Below are positions 1 to 8,401 of a stretch of DNA of 64,000 bases, one piece after another (the stretch's first letter is position 1; every line of letters starts with the position of its first letter). Under the pieces are notes generated by a model. It made no database searches. It saw only the letters and a program-made list of their open reading frames with translations, and was not told the origin of the DNA. The stretch comes from an uncultured Cohaesibacter sp. (GTDB lineage: Bacteria; Pseudomonadota; Alphaproteobacteria; Rhizobiales; Cohaesibacteraceae), in NCBI RefSeq assembly GCF_963667045.1, contig NZ_OY762934.1, positions 840,510 to 904,509 on the forward strand, written 5' to 3'. The position numbers were made by a program, and so were the translations under genes.

Positions 1-395
1 GCATCATCGTCAAGGAAGTCCTTGAGCAACACGGTCACGCCGGGCAAGGGATCCATGCCAAGATAGTCGATGCCGACCACCAGTGGGTTGTCACTGTTGG
101 ACTGCACCCGACGGGCGGCAATGTCGCACCATCCGCCCGGCGCACAGCCAAGGTCGACGACACGCATGCCCGGTTTCAGAAACTGGAAGCGGTCATCCAT
201 CTCGATCAGCTTGAAGGTCGAGCGCGAGCGGAAACCTTCCTGCTTGGCGCGCTGGACATAGGGGTCATTGAGCTGCCGCTGCAGCCAGCGCGTCGAGGAG
301 CTTTTGCGCCCCCGCGCTGTCTTGACCCTGACCTTCTCAACGCGAAGACCGCGGCTGTTGCGCCCTTCACCACCGGCTGCGGGTTTTTTCGCCAT
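1..395 (-). CDS. rlmE: 23S rRNA 2'-O-ribose methyltransferase RlmE (FtsJ), C-terminus outside the window
   Basis: Only the first ~131 codons are here; the gene runs off the left edge. RlmE methylates the 2'-O of U2552 in 23S rRNA of the 50S subunit using S-adenosylmethionine. The start is the ATG at 395, giving [16 protein letters not shown], a basic Gly/Arg-rich lead-in typical of alphaproteobacterial RlmE. The conserved block [12 protein letters not shown] follows at about residues 57-67 and contains the likely catalytic Lys62. The SAM-binding motif [10 protein letters not shown] is at about residues 80-89, and the run LLKDFLDD lies at the cut. The ppx-like gene lies 170 bp upstream on the same strand. 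The ppx-rlmE pairing is common in Rhizobiales, so co-transcription is likely. Identity is secure from the motif order; completeness cannot be judged. Confidence 0.93.
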   Translation of the reverse strand, partial: MAKKPAAGGEGRNSRGLRVEKVRVKTARGRKSSSTRWLQRQLNDPYVQRAKQEGFRSRSTFKLIEMDDRFQFLKPGMRVVDLGCAPGGWCDIAARRVQSNSDNPLVVGIDYLGMDPLPGVTVLLKDFLDDD

Positions 396-565
396 CTGTC
401 GAGCTCCACCTTTGTTATCCGACGGGCCGTCTGCGCCAATCCGGCAGCAGACAGAACCCTTCGATCTGTCCTGTTGATATTTACGCACCGATATAGGGGC
501 AGAAAGCCGATCTGCAAAGCCCCGGCCAGCAACTTCACTGGCCAGAAACACCCAATTTCGACGTA

Positions 566-2659
566 TCACTTGCTTTCGGCAGTCTTGACCTTGCCGTGGC
601 CACCACGATGGCCCCGCCCGCCCCGACGGCGAGAGCGCTTCTTCTTGGGGCCAGCCTTCTTGCCCGGTTGACTGGTTTGCGGGTTCCAGACGCCGTCATC
701 GATCATCATTTCCATCAGGATGCCCTCACGCAGGCCGCGGTCTGCAACGCGCAGCTGCGAGCATGGCCACTCCCTGTGGAAGGCTTCAAGAATGGCGCAG
801 CCTGCCAGCACGAGATCCGCCCGATCGGCCCCGATGCAGGGGTTGTTCATCCGTTCCTGGAAGTTCATGTCCAGAACGCGCCCGATCATGTCGCGCAGCT
901 CGGTTGCCGTCAGCCATGTTCCGTCGACCTGACGCCGATCGTAGCGTTCAAGGCCGAGATGAACACCGGCCAGCGTCGTCACCGTGCCAGAGGTGCCGAG
1001 CATATGGATATGCTTGGTCTCGATGGCCTTGGCGAGCGCCTCGCGCTCCTCGAACTGGCCCAGCATGCCACGCACGTCTTCCACCATGCTCTCGAAATGC
1101 TCGCGAGTCACCACCTTGCCACCATGCTTTTCGGACAGGGTGACAACGCCAACCTGAAGCGACGTCCAGCAGCGAATCCGTTCGGACAGATGGCGCAGGG
1201 AGCGACGGGTCTGGCGGTTGCGCTTTTCCCCCGGATGCAGGGCGTTGTCATCGGAGACCTTGTCGAGATCAAGCCAGACAATCTCCGAAGAACCACCGCC
1301 GATGTCAAACAGCACCACGCCATCCGCTTCGGGATGCACCAGCGAGGCACAACCGGCCACGGCCAGACGGGCTTCCGTTTCGCGGTTGACAATCTCCAGA
1401 CGCAGCCCGGTCTCACGATGGACCCGGTTGAGGAAGGCAGGCCCGTTCACCGCCCGGCGACAGGCTTCCGTTGCAATCAGGCGGAAGCGCTTGACGGCGC
1501 GATAGTTGAGCTTGGATTGGCAGACCTTGAGCGCAGCAATCGCACGATCCTGCGCCTCTTCACTCAAACGCCCGGACTGGGAAAGCCCCTCGCCCAATCG
1601 AACAATCCGGGAAAAGGCATCAATGACCCTGAAACTCTGACCATATGGCTCGGCAACCAGCAGGCGGCAATTGTTGGTTCCCAGATCAAGCGCCGCATAG
1701 GTCTCGGTTTCGTGATCGGCATGGGGCCGCTGCACCGCTACCTGCGCATCTTGCGCCCGGTTCTGGGCTCGCCGCCCATCAGCTTGCGCGCCACTGTTGG
1801 GTTGGCCCTTCTGGCCCGCAGCCTTCTGGTTGAGCGCTGCCTCTCGCCGCTTGCGGACAGACCGGTTTCTGTTCTGCTCGTCAATGATCGAGCCCTTGGG
1901 GAACTCAGCCGCCTTGCTCCTCGTGGAGGTGTCAGGTGCCTGATGTGCATTGCCAGAGGCCGGACGAGTGTCCCTTGCTGCGCCCGCTACCGGATTGCCG
2001 CCATCGCCATTGCCGTTGGCGCGGGCTTTTGCACCGCGCTTGCGTCGACGAGACGATTTGCGTGCAGAAGATGCGCCGGATTCGGAAGCAGAAGCGGCTG
2101 GTTTTTCGTGATTGGCCTTTGGCTGATCGCCATCGGCCAAACCAGTGGCCACCCCCGGGGTGCCCCCAGACGAGGGTTGAGACGCACGAGAAGCGGCCGC
2201 AGCATCGCCACGACCGGATATAGCATTGACGTTCACGGAATGGGAGTGATCCCCGCCATGAGAACGCTTTTCTTCAGAAAGCGTGTTGGGCAGCTCCTGT
2301 CGGGGCCCATTGCCATGGGCATTGTCGCGTCTGTTGCGAGAGCGCGAGCGCCGACTCTTTCGCCTTTGCTGCTGGCCATCGGTTTCATTTGCCCTATGCT
2401 GGGCAAACTTCTCCTGTTGCTCAGTATCCTGTGGTGCGCCGGGCTTGCTGGACAGTGCAGCCCTCTCACCAATTATACCGACAGGTACCGTGTTCTGATC
2501 ACTGGTCTGGTCACTGGCATGTGCTGTTCTTTGTCGATTGGAACCGCGTTTGCCTTTATGAACACGTCGTGGGCCAACAGATGCACGAGTCCCCTTGGGG
2601 GCCTCGCCACCATCTTGTGCCAATATCTGTCTCCTGCTGCGCTGCAATCGTGAGGACAA
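566..2659 (-). CDS. ppx: Ppx/GppA family exopolyphosphatase with long basic N-terminal extension
   Basis: The 697-residue product belongs to the Ppx/GppA phosphatase family, which hydrolyses inorganic polyphosphate and/or pppGpp. The ASKHA-fold core begins at Tyr321 with [18 protein letters not shown] (phosphate-1 loop). The second nucleotide loop is [15 protein letters not shown], and [17 protein letters not shown] lies further on. Family members are usually about 320-500 residues. Here the first ~320 residues are low-complexity, Arg/Ser/Gly/Gln-rich and presumably disordered (for example [13 protein letters not shown] and [15 protein letters not shown]). The last ~35 residues are also basic ([18 protein letters not shown]). 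Both tails look suited to binding RNA or polyphosphate, which is inference. The start at 2659 is the first in-frame ATG; an internal start cannot be excluded. The gene precedes rlmE. Confidence 0.85.
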   Translation of the reverse strand: MSSRLQRSRRQILAQDGGEAPKGTRASVGPRRVHKGKRGSNRQRTAHASDQTSDQNTVPVGIIGERAALSSKPGAPQDTEQQEKFAQHRANETDGQQQRRKSRRSRSRNRRDNAHGNGPRQELPNTLSEEKRSHGGDHSHSVNVNAISGRGDAAAASRASQPSSGGTPGVATGLADGDQPKANHEKPAASASESGASSARKSSRRRKRGAKARANGNGDGGNPVAGAARDTRPASGNAHQAPDTSTRSKAAEFPKGSIIDEQNRNRSVRKRREAALNQKAAGQKGQPNSGAQADGRRAQNRAQDAQVAVQRPHADHETETYAALDLGTNNCRLLVAEPYGQSFRVIDAFSRIVRLGEGLSQSGRLSEEAQDRAIAALKVCQSKLNYRAVKRFRLIATEACRRAVNGPAFLNRVHRETGLRLEIVNRETEARLAVAGCASLVHPEADGVVLFDIGGGSSEIVWLDLDKVSDDNALHPGEKRNRQTRRSLRHLSERIRCWTSLQVGVVTLSEKHGGKVVTREHFESMVEDVRGMLGQFEEREALAKAIETKHIHMLGTSGTVTTLAGVHLGLERYDRRQVDGTWLTATELRDMIGRVLDMNFQERMNNPCIGADRADLVLAGCAILEAFHREWPCSQLRVADRGLREGILMEMMIDDGVWNPQTSQPGKKAGPKKKRSRRRGGRGHRGGHGKVKTAESK

Positions 2660-3086
2660 ATCACGGCGCGCAGCTCGTGATTCAATTGTGTTGTCTTCCC
2701 TAGTCTAGCAGCATGAAGCCAAAGGGCAACCCGCGAAATGCAATTACCGCGCCAAGAATTGGTCCCGTTCACTCCCGCATGTGATGGCCGTCCGATGCTG
2801 ACATCCGCCCCTTGTGCGAGCAGGACCCCGCTCCCAACCTCTCGCCACAGCCTTCACAGAAGTCATCTGCGGGTGATCTTCGGCAAGACCTACACCGTCT
2901 TTTCATCCCTCTTCATCCTATCCACGCAAGGCTCCTGTGGGAAAAAAGCAAAAACGGGCTGCAGTCACATATTTTTCAAAAACCCCTCTTGACGCATCGG
3001 TAGGACAGGGATAGAAACCCCGCACAACGTTTGAAAACAACGTTCTACCGCTTCTTTAAAACTTTGGCGTAAGCCTTTGTTCCTGC
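2660..3086. other. Intergenic region between ppx and tRNA-Gln
   Basis: About 430 bases with no convincing gene. It must hold the promoter for the leftward ppx-rlmE unit near 2660-2760 and the promoter for the rightward tRNA. A run at 3030-3070 is more AT-rich than its surroundings, as expected just before a tRNA. Short open frames here have no family resemblance and no ribosome-binding site worth calling. Confidence 0.6.
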
Positions 3087-3160
3087 TGGGGAATAGTTTA
3101 ATGGTAGAACAGCGGACTCTGACTCCGTCGGTCCTGGTTCGAGTCCAGGTTCCCCAGCCA
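3087..3160 (+). tRNA. tRNA-Gln (anticodon CTG)
   Basis: A complete cloverleaf can be drawn. The acceptor stem is TGGGGAA (3087-3093) with TTCCCCA (3150-3156), followed by discriminator G and an encoded CCA (3158-3160). The T arm reads CCTGGTTCGAGTCCAGG. The anticodon loop CTCTGAC has T33 and anticodon CTG, which reads the glutamine codon CAG. The short D arm TAGTTTAATGGTAGAACA is typical for this tRNA. It stands alone, with no neighbouring tRNA genes. Confidence 0.96.
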
Positions 3161-3701
3161 CTTCTCCTCTTTCTTTTTCAAATACAGATTTGAGTAAACG
3201 CGCAAAATTGCGTTACTTGTGCTGGCGCGCTTGTCCTGCGTTGCCTTGAGGATTTTGTTTGCCCGTCGCCACGCAAACAGGCGCAAGTCTTTTACTTTGC
3301 AAGGCATGGCATTTCCCAACAAGAGCCAAAGCCGAGCATGAAGATGAGTGAGACAAAGGCATCAGGCGCAAGGAAAAAATCTGTAGGCGCACCGCTTTTA
3401 TGTGCGCCAGACCTTCTCCTGACAGCGCCACACTTGGCCAACTTGTTGAAAACAGCGCTCAAAACACATAGCCAGAGACTGGACAAGAAAACAGGCAAGA
3501 CCAACCACGGAAAAGAGCGCATTTCGGATGCGCTCGTTTTACTTGTCACTACTTGGCTGTGTTTAGCCATCAGGTAGTGTCATCGCGCAGTGACATCCCC
3601 CGGCTACCTTTTCGCCATGGGGTCCAGATGCCAACTGACATTTGCCAAGTTGCCGCCACCCGCCTACCTTTTCGTGAGACGAAGTCCAACCGGAGTGTAC
3701 C
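3161..3701. other. Non-coding stretch after tRNA-Gln with a short spaced direct repeat
   Basis: This 540-base gap holds no supportable gene. The 11-mer CTACCTTTTCG occurs at 3604-3614 and again at 3664-3674, exactly 60 bases apart, just upstream of the DUF2332 gene. A hairpin lies at 3515-3541 (listed separately). The upper half has mixed composition and no coding signature. Confidence 0.5.
3515..3541 (+). terminator. Hairpin terminator, possibly bidirectional
   Basis: Perfect 8-bp stem GAGCGCAT/ATGCGCTC (3515-3522 and 3528-3535) with loop TTCGG, followed by GTTTTACTT on the plus strand. The preceding AAAA gives a short T-run on the other strand too. The only plus-strand gene upstream is tRNA-Gln, 355 bases away, so it may end a longer tRNA read-through transcript or an unrecognised small RNA. 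Confidence 0.55.
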
Positions 3702-4661
3702 ATGATAGCCGAGCGATACGAACGCTTTGCCCGAACCGAAGCCGCAGACCGGTCGCCGCTTTATGAAAAGCTCGCCAACCATGTGGCCCACTCTGCCGTT
3801 TGCCTTCGCTTTCTGGAACAATTGCCCCCGGATCGCCAGCAGCCCAATCTGCTGTTTGCGGCCGTGCGCCTTGTCACCGGTGTACCTGGCTCTCCTCAAG
3901 CATTGGATGAGGCTTTGCTGGCACATGGTGACGCCATCGCTGAAATCATGCGCAGCAGAACAACCCAGACCAATGAGCCTGCCCGATGTGCAACACTTCT
4001 CCCCTCGCTCGCACAGATCGAAGGGCCCGTCGCCCTCATCGAGGTAGGAGCGTCTGCTGGCCTTTGCGTATTGCCCGAATACTATGGCTACGATTGGGGA
4101 CGGCAGCGTCTTGCTCCTCCCCAGGCGCTCGATGATGCCCCTGTGTTTGATTGCTTTGCATCCGACACAACGCCGCTACCGACGCGCTATCCTGACATCG
4201 TCTGGCGTGCCGGGCTTGATCTCAATCCGCTTGACGTGACGAATGGCGAGGATATGGCTTGGCTAGAAGCTCTTGTCTGGCCGGAGCATCATCAGCGGCT
4301 TCAGCGGCTGAAGGCCGCCATATGCATCGCCCAAAAGCGCCCGCCAAGGCTGGAGAAGGGCGATCTGACCCGAGATCTCACCGCGCTGATGGCTGAAGCG
4401 CCGCAGGACGCAACACTCGTCATCTTCCACACAGCTGTGCTCAGCTATATCCCGCACCAGACCCTTCGCGATGACTTTGCAAAGCACATGTTGGCCTCTG
4501 GCGCCGTCTGGCTAAGCAATGAGTCACCGCGCGTTTTCCCGCAGTTTGCCGCCGGGTTGACTGCGCCGGAGAGCGGCAAGTTTCTCCTATGCAGGAATGG
4601 CAAGCCGCTCGCCTGGACCGGGCCACATGGCCAGTCCATCGACTGGATTGCACCCGATTGA
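3702..4661 (+). CDS. DUF2332 family protein
   Basis: The 319-residue protein matches the DUF2332 pattern. It has an N-terminal helical part (YERFARTEAADRSPLYEKLA), a central PNLLFAAVRLVTG segment, and the signature IEVGASAGLCVLPEYYGYDWG at about residues 113-133, which resembles the glycine loop of a Rossmann-like methyltransferase fold. The family has no established function that I know of; methyltransferase-like activity is only a structural guess. The start ATG at 3702 follows GGAGTGTACC. Length fits the family (about 320-350). It stands alone: upstream is non-coding, and downstream are pseudogene remnants on the opposite strand. Confidence 0.8.
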   Translation: MIAERYERFARTEAADRSPLYEKLANHVAHSAVCLRFLEQLPPDRQQPNLLFAAVRLVTGVPGSPQALDEALLAHGDAIAEIMRSRTTQTNEPARCATLLPSLAQIEGPVALIEVGASAGLCVLPEYYGYDWGRQRLAPPQALDDAPVFDCFASDTTPLPTRYPDIVWRAGLDLNPLDVTNGEDMAWLEALVWPEHHQRLQRLKAAICIAQKRPPRLEKGDLTRDLTALMAEAPQDATLVIFHTAVLSYIPHQTLRDDFAKHMLASGAVWLSNESPRVFPQFAAGLTAPESGKFLLCRNGKPLAWTGPHGQSIDWIAPD

Positions 4662-4690
4662 CGGCTTGGAGGGTTGCCCCGGGAGGATTA

Positions 4691-4893
4691 TTATGAGGCG
4701 CTAGTCCACTGTCCGCTCATACTGCAGGCTGGCAACAATCGGTTCACTGCGCAGGGCATCGTGGCATCACTGTCAGGAATGGCTTCACTCGGCAGAACCT
4801 CTACGACCTTGCCGCCCGGCATCCCGACAAACAGGTCGCACATGAGGTCCACCACTGCCGGACGATGACTGACGATCAGGTCGGTGCAACCTA
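4691..4893 (-). pseudogene. Remnant of a dipeptide/oligopeptide ABC transporter ATP-binding subunit (DppD/F type), C-terminal end only
   Basis: Reading leftward, a ~66-codon stretch gives DLIVSHRPAVVDLMCDLFVG followed by MPGGKVVEVLPSEAI. This is the H-loop and after ([23 protein letters not shown] then R-I-V-E in intact proteins) of a Dpp/Opp ATPase. Walker A, the signature motif and Walker B are absent: the fragment begins directly after the dppC remnant. The histidine switch residue survives, but without the rest of the domain it cannot function. It is the third gene remnant of a B-C-D ordered operon. Confidence 0.75.
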
Positions 4894-5115
4894 TTTCCTC
4901 ACTAGCCGGACCAGCAGGTTGAAGCCAAGGGAGGCGCAGGAGATGGCAATACCGGGGAACGTCACTCCCCACCAGCTATCGATCATGTAGCGACAACCGG
5001 AATTGATCACGACACCCCACTCGAGCAGTGGTGGCTGGGCACCAAGACCAAGAAAGCCGAGGCTAGGGCGGTAAGGATCACGACCGCCATGTTGAGCGCG
5101 AGTCGAATGATCTCC
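4891..5115 (-). pseudogene. Remnant of a dipeptide ABC transporter permease DppC, C-terminal part, frameshifted
   Basis: The translation SLGFLGLGAQPPLLEWGVVI, then a few codons on SWWGVTFPGIAISCASLGFNLL, is the DppC family C-terminal signature (intact proteins: LSFLGLGVQPPxPEWG, then WWxxxFPGLAIxLxVLxFNLLGD). The preceding family segment RLALNMAVVILTALAS is also present, but in another reading frame (about 5065-5105). A frameshift therefore splits the gene at about 5064. The N-terminal half is missing and the gene joins directly to dppB material. Confidence 0.82.
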
Positions 5116-5448
5116 GACGGCGGCGACCATGCTCAGCGTTACGTCAAAGGCAGCACTGATGATAATAGGGAACAGCGCCAGCTCAGTGATGGTAGGCATA
5201 ACATGGATGATATCATCTGTGTCTTGCCGATACTTGTAGAACTACTCCCACATGGCGCGATCAAGACCAAGCTGCCGATAGACATTCCCATAGACTTCAC
5301 GCGTTGCCTCTTCTCCCACAATGGCACACACCGAGTCATTGGGCATAGCTCTGCCAATAATGAATGTCTGTGTAAGAAGACCCAGAAGGGTAACAGCAAT
5401 CGTGCCCACCCTGGACACGGCAGCTATTACCTGGCTCTTGTACGCCAT
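5116..5448 (-). pseudogene. Remnant of a dipeptide ABC transporter permease DppB, N-terminal part with in-frame stop
   Basis: Reading leftward from 5448, the frame gives a hydrophobic first helix (VGTIAVTLLGLLTQTFIIG), then the DppB hallmark IVGEEATREVYGNVYRQLGL (DRAMWE follows), and then an amber codon at 5242-5244. The same frame continues with DIIHVMPTITELALFPIIIS, matching the second membrane segment of DppB (LPATLELALxA). After about 5116 the sequence switches to DppC, so DppB helices 3-6 and the DppC N-terminus were deleted. The order B-C-D on one strand is the standard dpp/opp layout. Confidence 0.82.
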
Positions 5449-5884
5449 CTGTTTGGGAGACCAGCCTTAGCTGTGTGTGCCCTCTCCCAAGGGGGAGCGA
5501 GCAACACTCTACACGCTTTGCTGCGACTCGCTTGACAACATATACCGGGCGCACATTTATCTATATAGTTGTAATATAAATATAAAGCACGCCAAGGTAG
5601 TTTGACAGAAGATGGGCAACACCCAAAAAGTGATTGTCATCAGAAGGCGGACCAGACTGACGCAGGCTTCAAGAAAGTAACCAAAATTCTAAATACTATT
5701 CCGAAATTTGCACAATTTCGCACAAATGACGTAGATTCCATCCAAAATGTGCTAGTTTTGGTTTACTAGAACGTAGGTGAGTGTGGCGCATTTTCGTCAG
5801 TGCGCCTGCCAAGTCAGATAAAACGTGTCACAGGATCAGGACATGCGGCGTCATCCGCGGCCTGTTCGGGATTTTGCATTGTGA
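5449..5884. other. AT-rich intergenic region
   Basis: About 435 bases between the start of the dppB remnant and the next plus-strand gene. 5535-5780 is clearly richer in A/T than its surroundings (for example TATATAGTTGTAATATAAATATAAAG near 5560-5586). It may have carried the promoter of the dead dpp operon and the promoter of the following gene. I see no gene. Confidence 0.5.
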
Positions 5885-6517
5885 ATGGCGGTAGCGGGCA
5901 AGATGGAAGAAACAACCAAAGACAATCCCGTTGCGGAAGCTCTTTACGGTGACGAGCGACTGAAATGGAAGGCATCGCCAAACTGGGATCTGGCGGAGAG
6001 ACACACGCGCAGCCTTCGCCCGCTTCTGATGATCTCGGCCTTGACGGTTCTGGCCAGCCTCCTTTCTGTGATTGTCGTTATGAAAAGTGCACCCTTGCAC
6101 AACGGATCGCCAGACAGGCCAATGGCCATTGCCATCATGACCATCGTCTTCTCGGCCACCGGATATCTGTGGCTGAACCTGACGCGCCGATATTTTGATC
6201 TGCGTATGCCTGCTCCCAAATCCACCAGAATCCATTATGCCCTCACCGATCAACGGCTGATCGTTCTGCCCGAAGGTGCCGGAGCCCTCGATGTGCGGGC
6301 CGATCAGTATCGCCTCTCCAGTGCCTCGCTGCAGCCGAACGGACAGGTTCATGATCTGGAGTTGCAGTTTGAAAGCCGGGTTCAGAAAGAATCCGCTGCG
6401 GCCATTGGGCCCGTGTTTCTGCGCGCGCTGGAAAATGCCGATGTCATCATGGATGCTATCGTCGCGCAGTTTTCAGCCGACCCCTGGGCGTTTCATGCCC
6501 CTCTTGGCCAGCAATAG
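5885..6517 (+). CDS. Membrane protein with bacterial PH-like domain, function unknown
   Basis: The 210-residue product has a charged N-terminus and two hydrophobic segments at about residues 50-66 (LLMISALTVLASLLSVIVVM) and 80-98 (MAIAIMTIVFSATGYLWLNL). A C-terminal region contains IHYALTDQRLIVLPEGAGAL, the phrase typical of bacterial PH-like (bPH) domains anchored to the membrane. No catalytic motif is visible. The start is GTG or ATG near 5885, and an ATG at 5903 (MEETTKDN) is equally plausible. It is a single-gene unit, convergent with phnN, whose stop lies 60 bases away. It could be a membrane stress or trafficking factor; no function is claimed. Confidence 0.6.
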   Translation: MAVAGKMEETTKDNPVAEALYGDERLKWKASPNWDLAERHTRSLRPLLMISALTVLASLLSVIVVMKSAPLHNGSPDRPMAIAIMTIVFSATGYLWLNLTRRYFDLRMPAPKSTRIHYALTDQRLIVLPEGAGALDVRADQYRLSSASLQPNGQVHDLELQFESRVQKESAAAIGPVFLRALENADVIMDAIVAQFSADPWAFHAPLGQQ

Positions 6518-6577
6518 ACCGCACGATCAGAGGCAATCGGGTCGGATCAACCTGTATGACAGCCGAACAGCTTTGCC

Positions 6578-7174
6578 CTAGTCAGCCCATTGCTGCAAGA
6601 GATCGACCAGAGCCTCTCCCGCGACGGAAAGGGAGCCGGAATTGTCAAGATGCAGGGTTTCCTCGCCGAACAGGTCGTCATCGGCAAGCGCCTTTGTCCG
6701 CTGCAGGCGTTTTTCGATCTCTTCGGCGCTCTCCCTGCCCCGCCCGACAAGTCGCCGAGCCAATATGTCGGTCTCGACGGTCAGATTGACCACCATGAGG
6801 TCGGGGAAGCGGGATTTGAGCAGTGGGATGGTCTTGCGCGAGCCGTTGGCGATGGCAACGCCCCCCTTGGCAAGATGGTCCAGCAGCGACACCGGCAGCC
6901 CGTAGTAGAGGCCATGTGCACCCCATGAGATGACAAACCGCCCCTGCATCTCGGCCTTCTGGAAGTCGACGATGCTCATGCTTTCGTGGTCCTCGGTGGG
7001 ATCCCCCGGCTGGCGGGTGATGCAGCGACGGACAAACAGGATGCGCGGGTCGTCCTTCAGCCTTGCCTTGGCATAATCCAAGAGACTGTCCTTGCCGGAC
7101 CCACTGGGACCAACGAGCAGAATGAAACGGCCTTTCGTGCAAACGGCCTTCTCTTGCCGGCTTTGCCTGCCCAT
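6578..7174 (-). CDS. phnN: Ribose 1,5-bisphosphate phosphokinase PhnN
   Basis: PhnN phosphorylates ribose 1,5-bisphosphate with ATP to give PRPP, the last step of C-P lyase phosphonate breakdown. The Walker A loop GPSGSGKD is at residues 22-29. The guanylate-kinase-like segment RCITRQPGDPTEDHESMS follows, then FVISWGAHGLYYGLP and a C-terminal RLVGRGRESAEEIEKRLQR lid region. The start at 7174 is chosen because GGAGG lies 8 bases upstream and the resulting 198 residues suit the family (about 185-200). In-frame ATGs at 7192 and 7207 are alternatives. It is the last gene of the leftward phnC...phnN unit, 37 bases after phnM. Confidence 0.92.
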   Translation of the reverse strand: MGRQSRQEKAVCTKGRFILLVGPSGSGKDSLLDYAKARLKDDPRILFVRRCITRQPGDPTEDHESMSIVDFQKAEMQGRFVISWGAHGLYYGLPVSLLDHLAKGGVAIANGSRKTIPLLKSRFPDLMVVNLTVETDILARRLVGRGRESAEEIEKRLQRTKALADDDLFGEETLHLDNSGSLSVAGEALVDLLQQWAD

Positions 7175-7211
7175 GTCCACTGCCTCCACCATTCTTTCTC
7201 TACCCATCGCC

Positions 7212-8366
7212 TCAGGCAACCCGCGCTCCCGTGCGCCAGACCTGGCGGATGACCGGCGTGTTGCGCGATTTCCGCACGCGCACCAGATCGGCTCGCTTGC
7301 CAATCTCGATAGCCCCCCGATCATCAAGCCCCACCGCCTTGGCCGGGGTGTCGGAGATGAGACGGACGGCTTCAGGCAGGCTCAGTGTCTGGTCCTGATC
7401 GGCGAGCCGGAAGACGGCCTGCACTAGCGAAAACGGAATATAGTCCGATGACAGAATGTCGAGCACGCCAAGATCCACCAGATCGCTGGCGGCAATATTG
7501 CCCGAGTGCGAGCCGCCGCGCACGATATTTGGCGCGCCCATCAATACGGCAAGCCCGGCCTGATGGGAAGCCCGGGCCGCTTCGATGGTAGTGGGGAATT
7601 CGGCCACATGTACGTCATGGCGGACGGATTCCTCGACATGGGCAATGGTCGCGTCATCGTGCGACGCCAGAATGACACCGCGCTCGCGACAGAGGTTGGC
7701 GATTTCCGTGCGATGACGGTCAGAATTGCGCTCGGATGCGGCAGAGCGACGTGTGCACATCTCCCGGAAATCCTGGTCGGACATCTTCAGCTTACCCTTG
7801 TAGTAGACGGCATATTGCTCGATATCGACAAACTGCCGCTGGCCGGGTGCATGGTCCATGACAGAAACCAGCTTGATGAGGTCATATTTGTCGAACTGGT
7901 GGAAGGCCGTCAGGCAGTCATCGGCGGAGACTTCACAGCGCAGATGGATAAAGTGGTCGGCCCTCAAAGTGCCTTCATCGACACCGCGCTGGAAGGCATC
8001 GGCCATGGTCTTCATGTCGTCATAGCTAAGATCGGCGTCATGATCGATGCCGACCCGCAGGGCGTCGAACACCGTCGTGATGCCAGACGTGGCAATCTGT
8101 GCATCATGGGACAACACAGCGGCCATGGCGCTCCAGCGCACTTTCGGGCGCGGCGCATAGTGGCCCTCGACATGATCGGTGTGCAGCTCGACGAAGCCGG
8201 GCAGCAAATACTCTCCGTCCATATCTTCAGCGGTCCTGTCCAGAGCAGAGGTCAATGCACCTTCGGCAATGTCATCAATCATGCCATTACGGATGTGGAC
8301 GTGGCCGTGAATGATCTCATCCCGCGTGACAATGGCAGCATTCTTCAAAAGCAGATCGTTCTTCAT
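7212..8366 (-). CDS. phnM: Alpha-D-ribose 1-methylphosphonate 5-triphosphate diphosphatase PhnM
   Basis: PhnM removes diphosphate from the nucleoside-derived alkylphosphonate ribose triphosphate, producing the 5-phosphate substrate of C-P lyase (PhnJ). It is an amidohydrolase-fold metalloenzyme. The metal-binding stretch LPGFVELHTDHVEGHYAPRP is at about residues 55-74 (His62, His65). Later conserved runs are VILASHDDAT and LGVLDILSSDYIPFSLVQAV. The 384 residues match the family (about 380). It lies 35 bases after the DUF1045 gene and before phnN, all on one strand. Confidence 0.95.
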   Translation of the reverse strand: MKNDLLLKNAAIVTRDEIIHGHVHIRNGMIDDIAEGALTSALDRTAEDMDGEYLLPGFVELHTDHVEGHYAPRPKVRWSAMAAVLSHDAQIATSGITTVFDALRVGIDHDADLSYDDMKTMADAFQRGVDEGTLRADHFIHLRCEVSADDCLTAFHQFDKYDLIKLVSVMDHAPGQRQFVDIEQYAVYYKGKLKMSDQDFREMCTRRSAASERNSDRHRTEIANLCRERGVILASHDDATIAHVEESVRHDVHVAEFPTTIEAARASHQAGLAVLMGAPNIVRGGSHSGNIAASDLVDLGVLDILSSDYIPFSLVQAVFRLADQDQTLSLPEAVRLISDTPAKAVGLDDRGAIEIGKRADLVRVRKSRNTPVIRQVWRTGARVA

Positions 8367-8401
8367 CGTTTCAAATATCCTTTGTCGCTGAACTGGCAGC
8401 G

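Noticed and set aside
596..2653. A 685-codon open frame on the plus strand, opposite ppx.
   Set aside because: It is exactly antisense to a gene with a clear family core. GC-rich codon use keeps the reverse frame open, and its translation has no recognisable domain.
3098..3322. A 74-codon frame on the minus strand ending in LGNLDSNQDRRSQSPLFYH.
   Set aside because: The LDSNQD phrase is the reverse translation of a tRNA gene; it overlaps tRNA-Gln and is a known annotation artefact.
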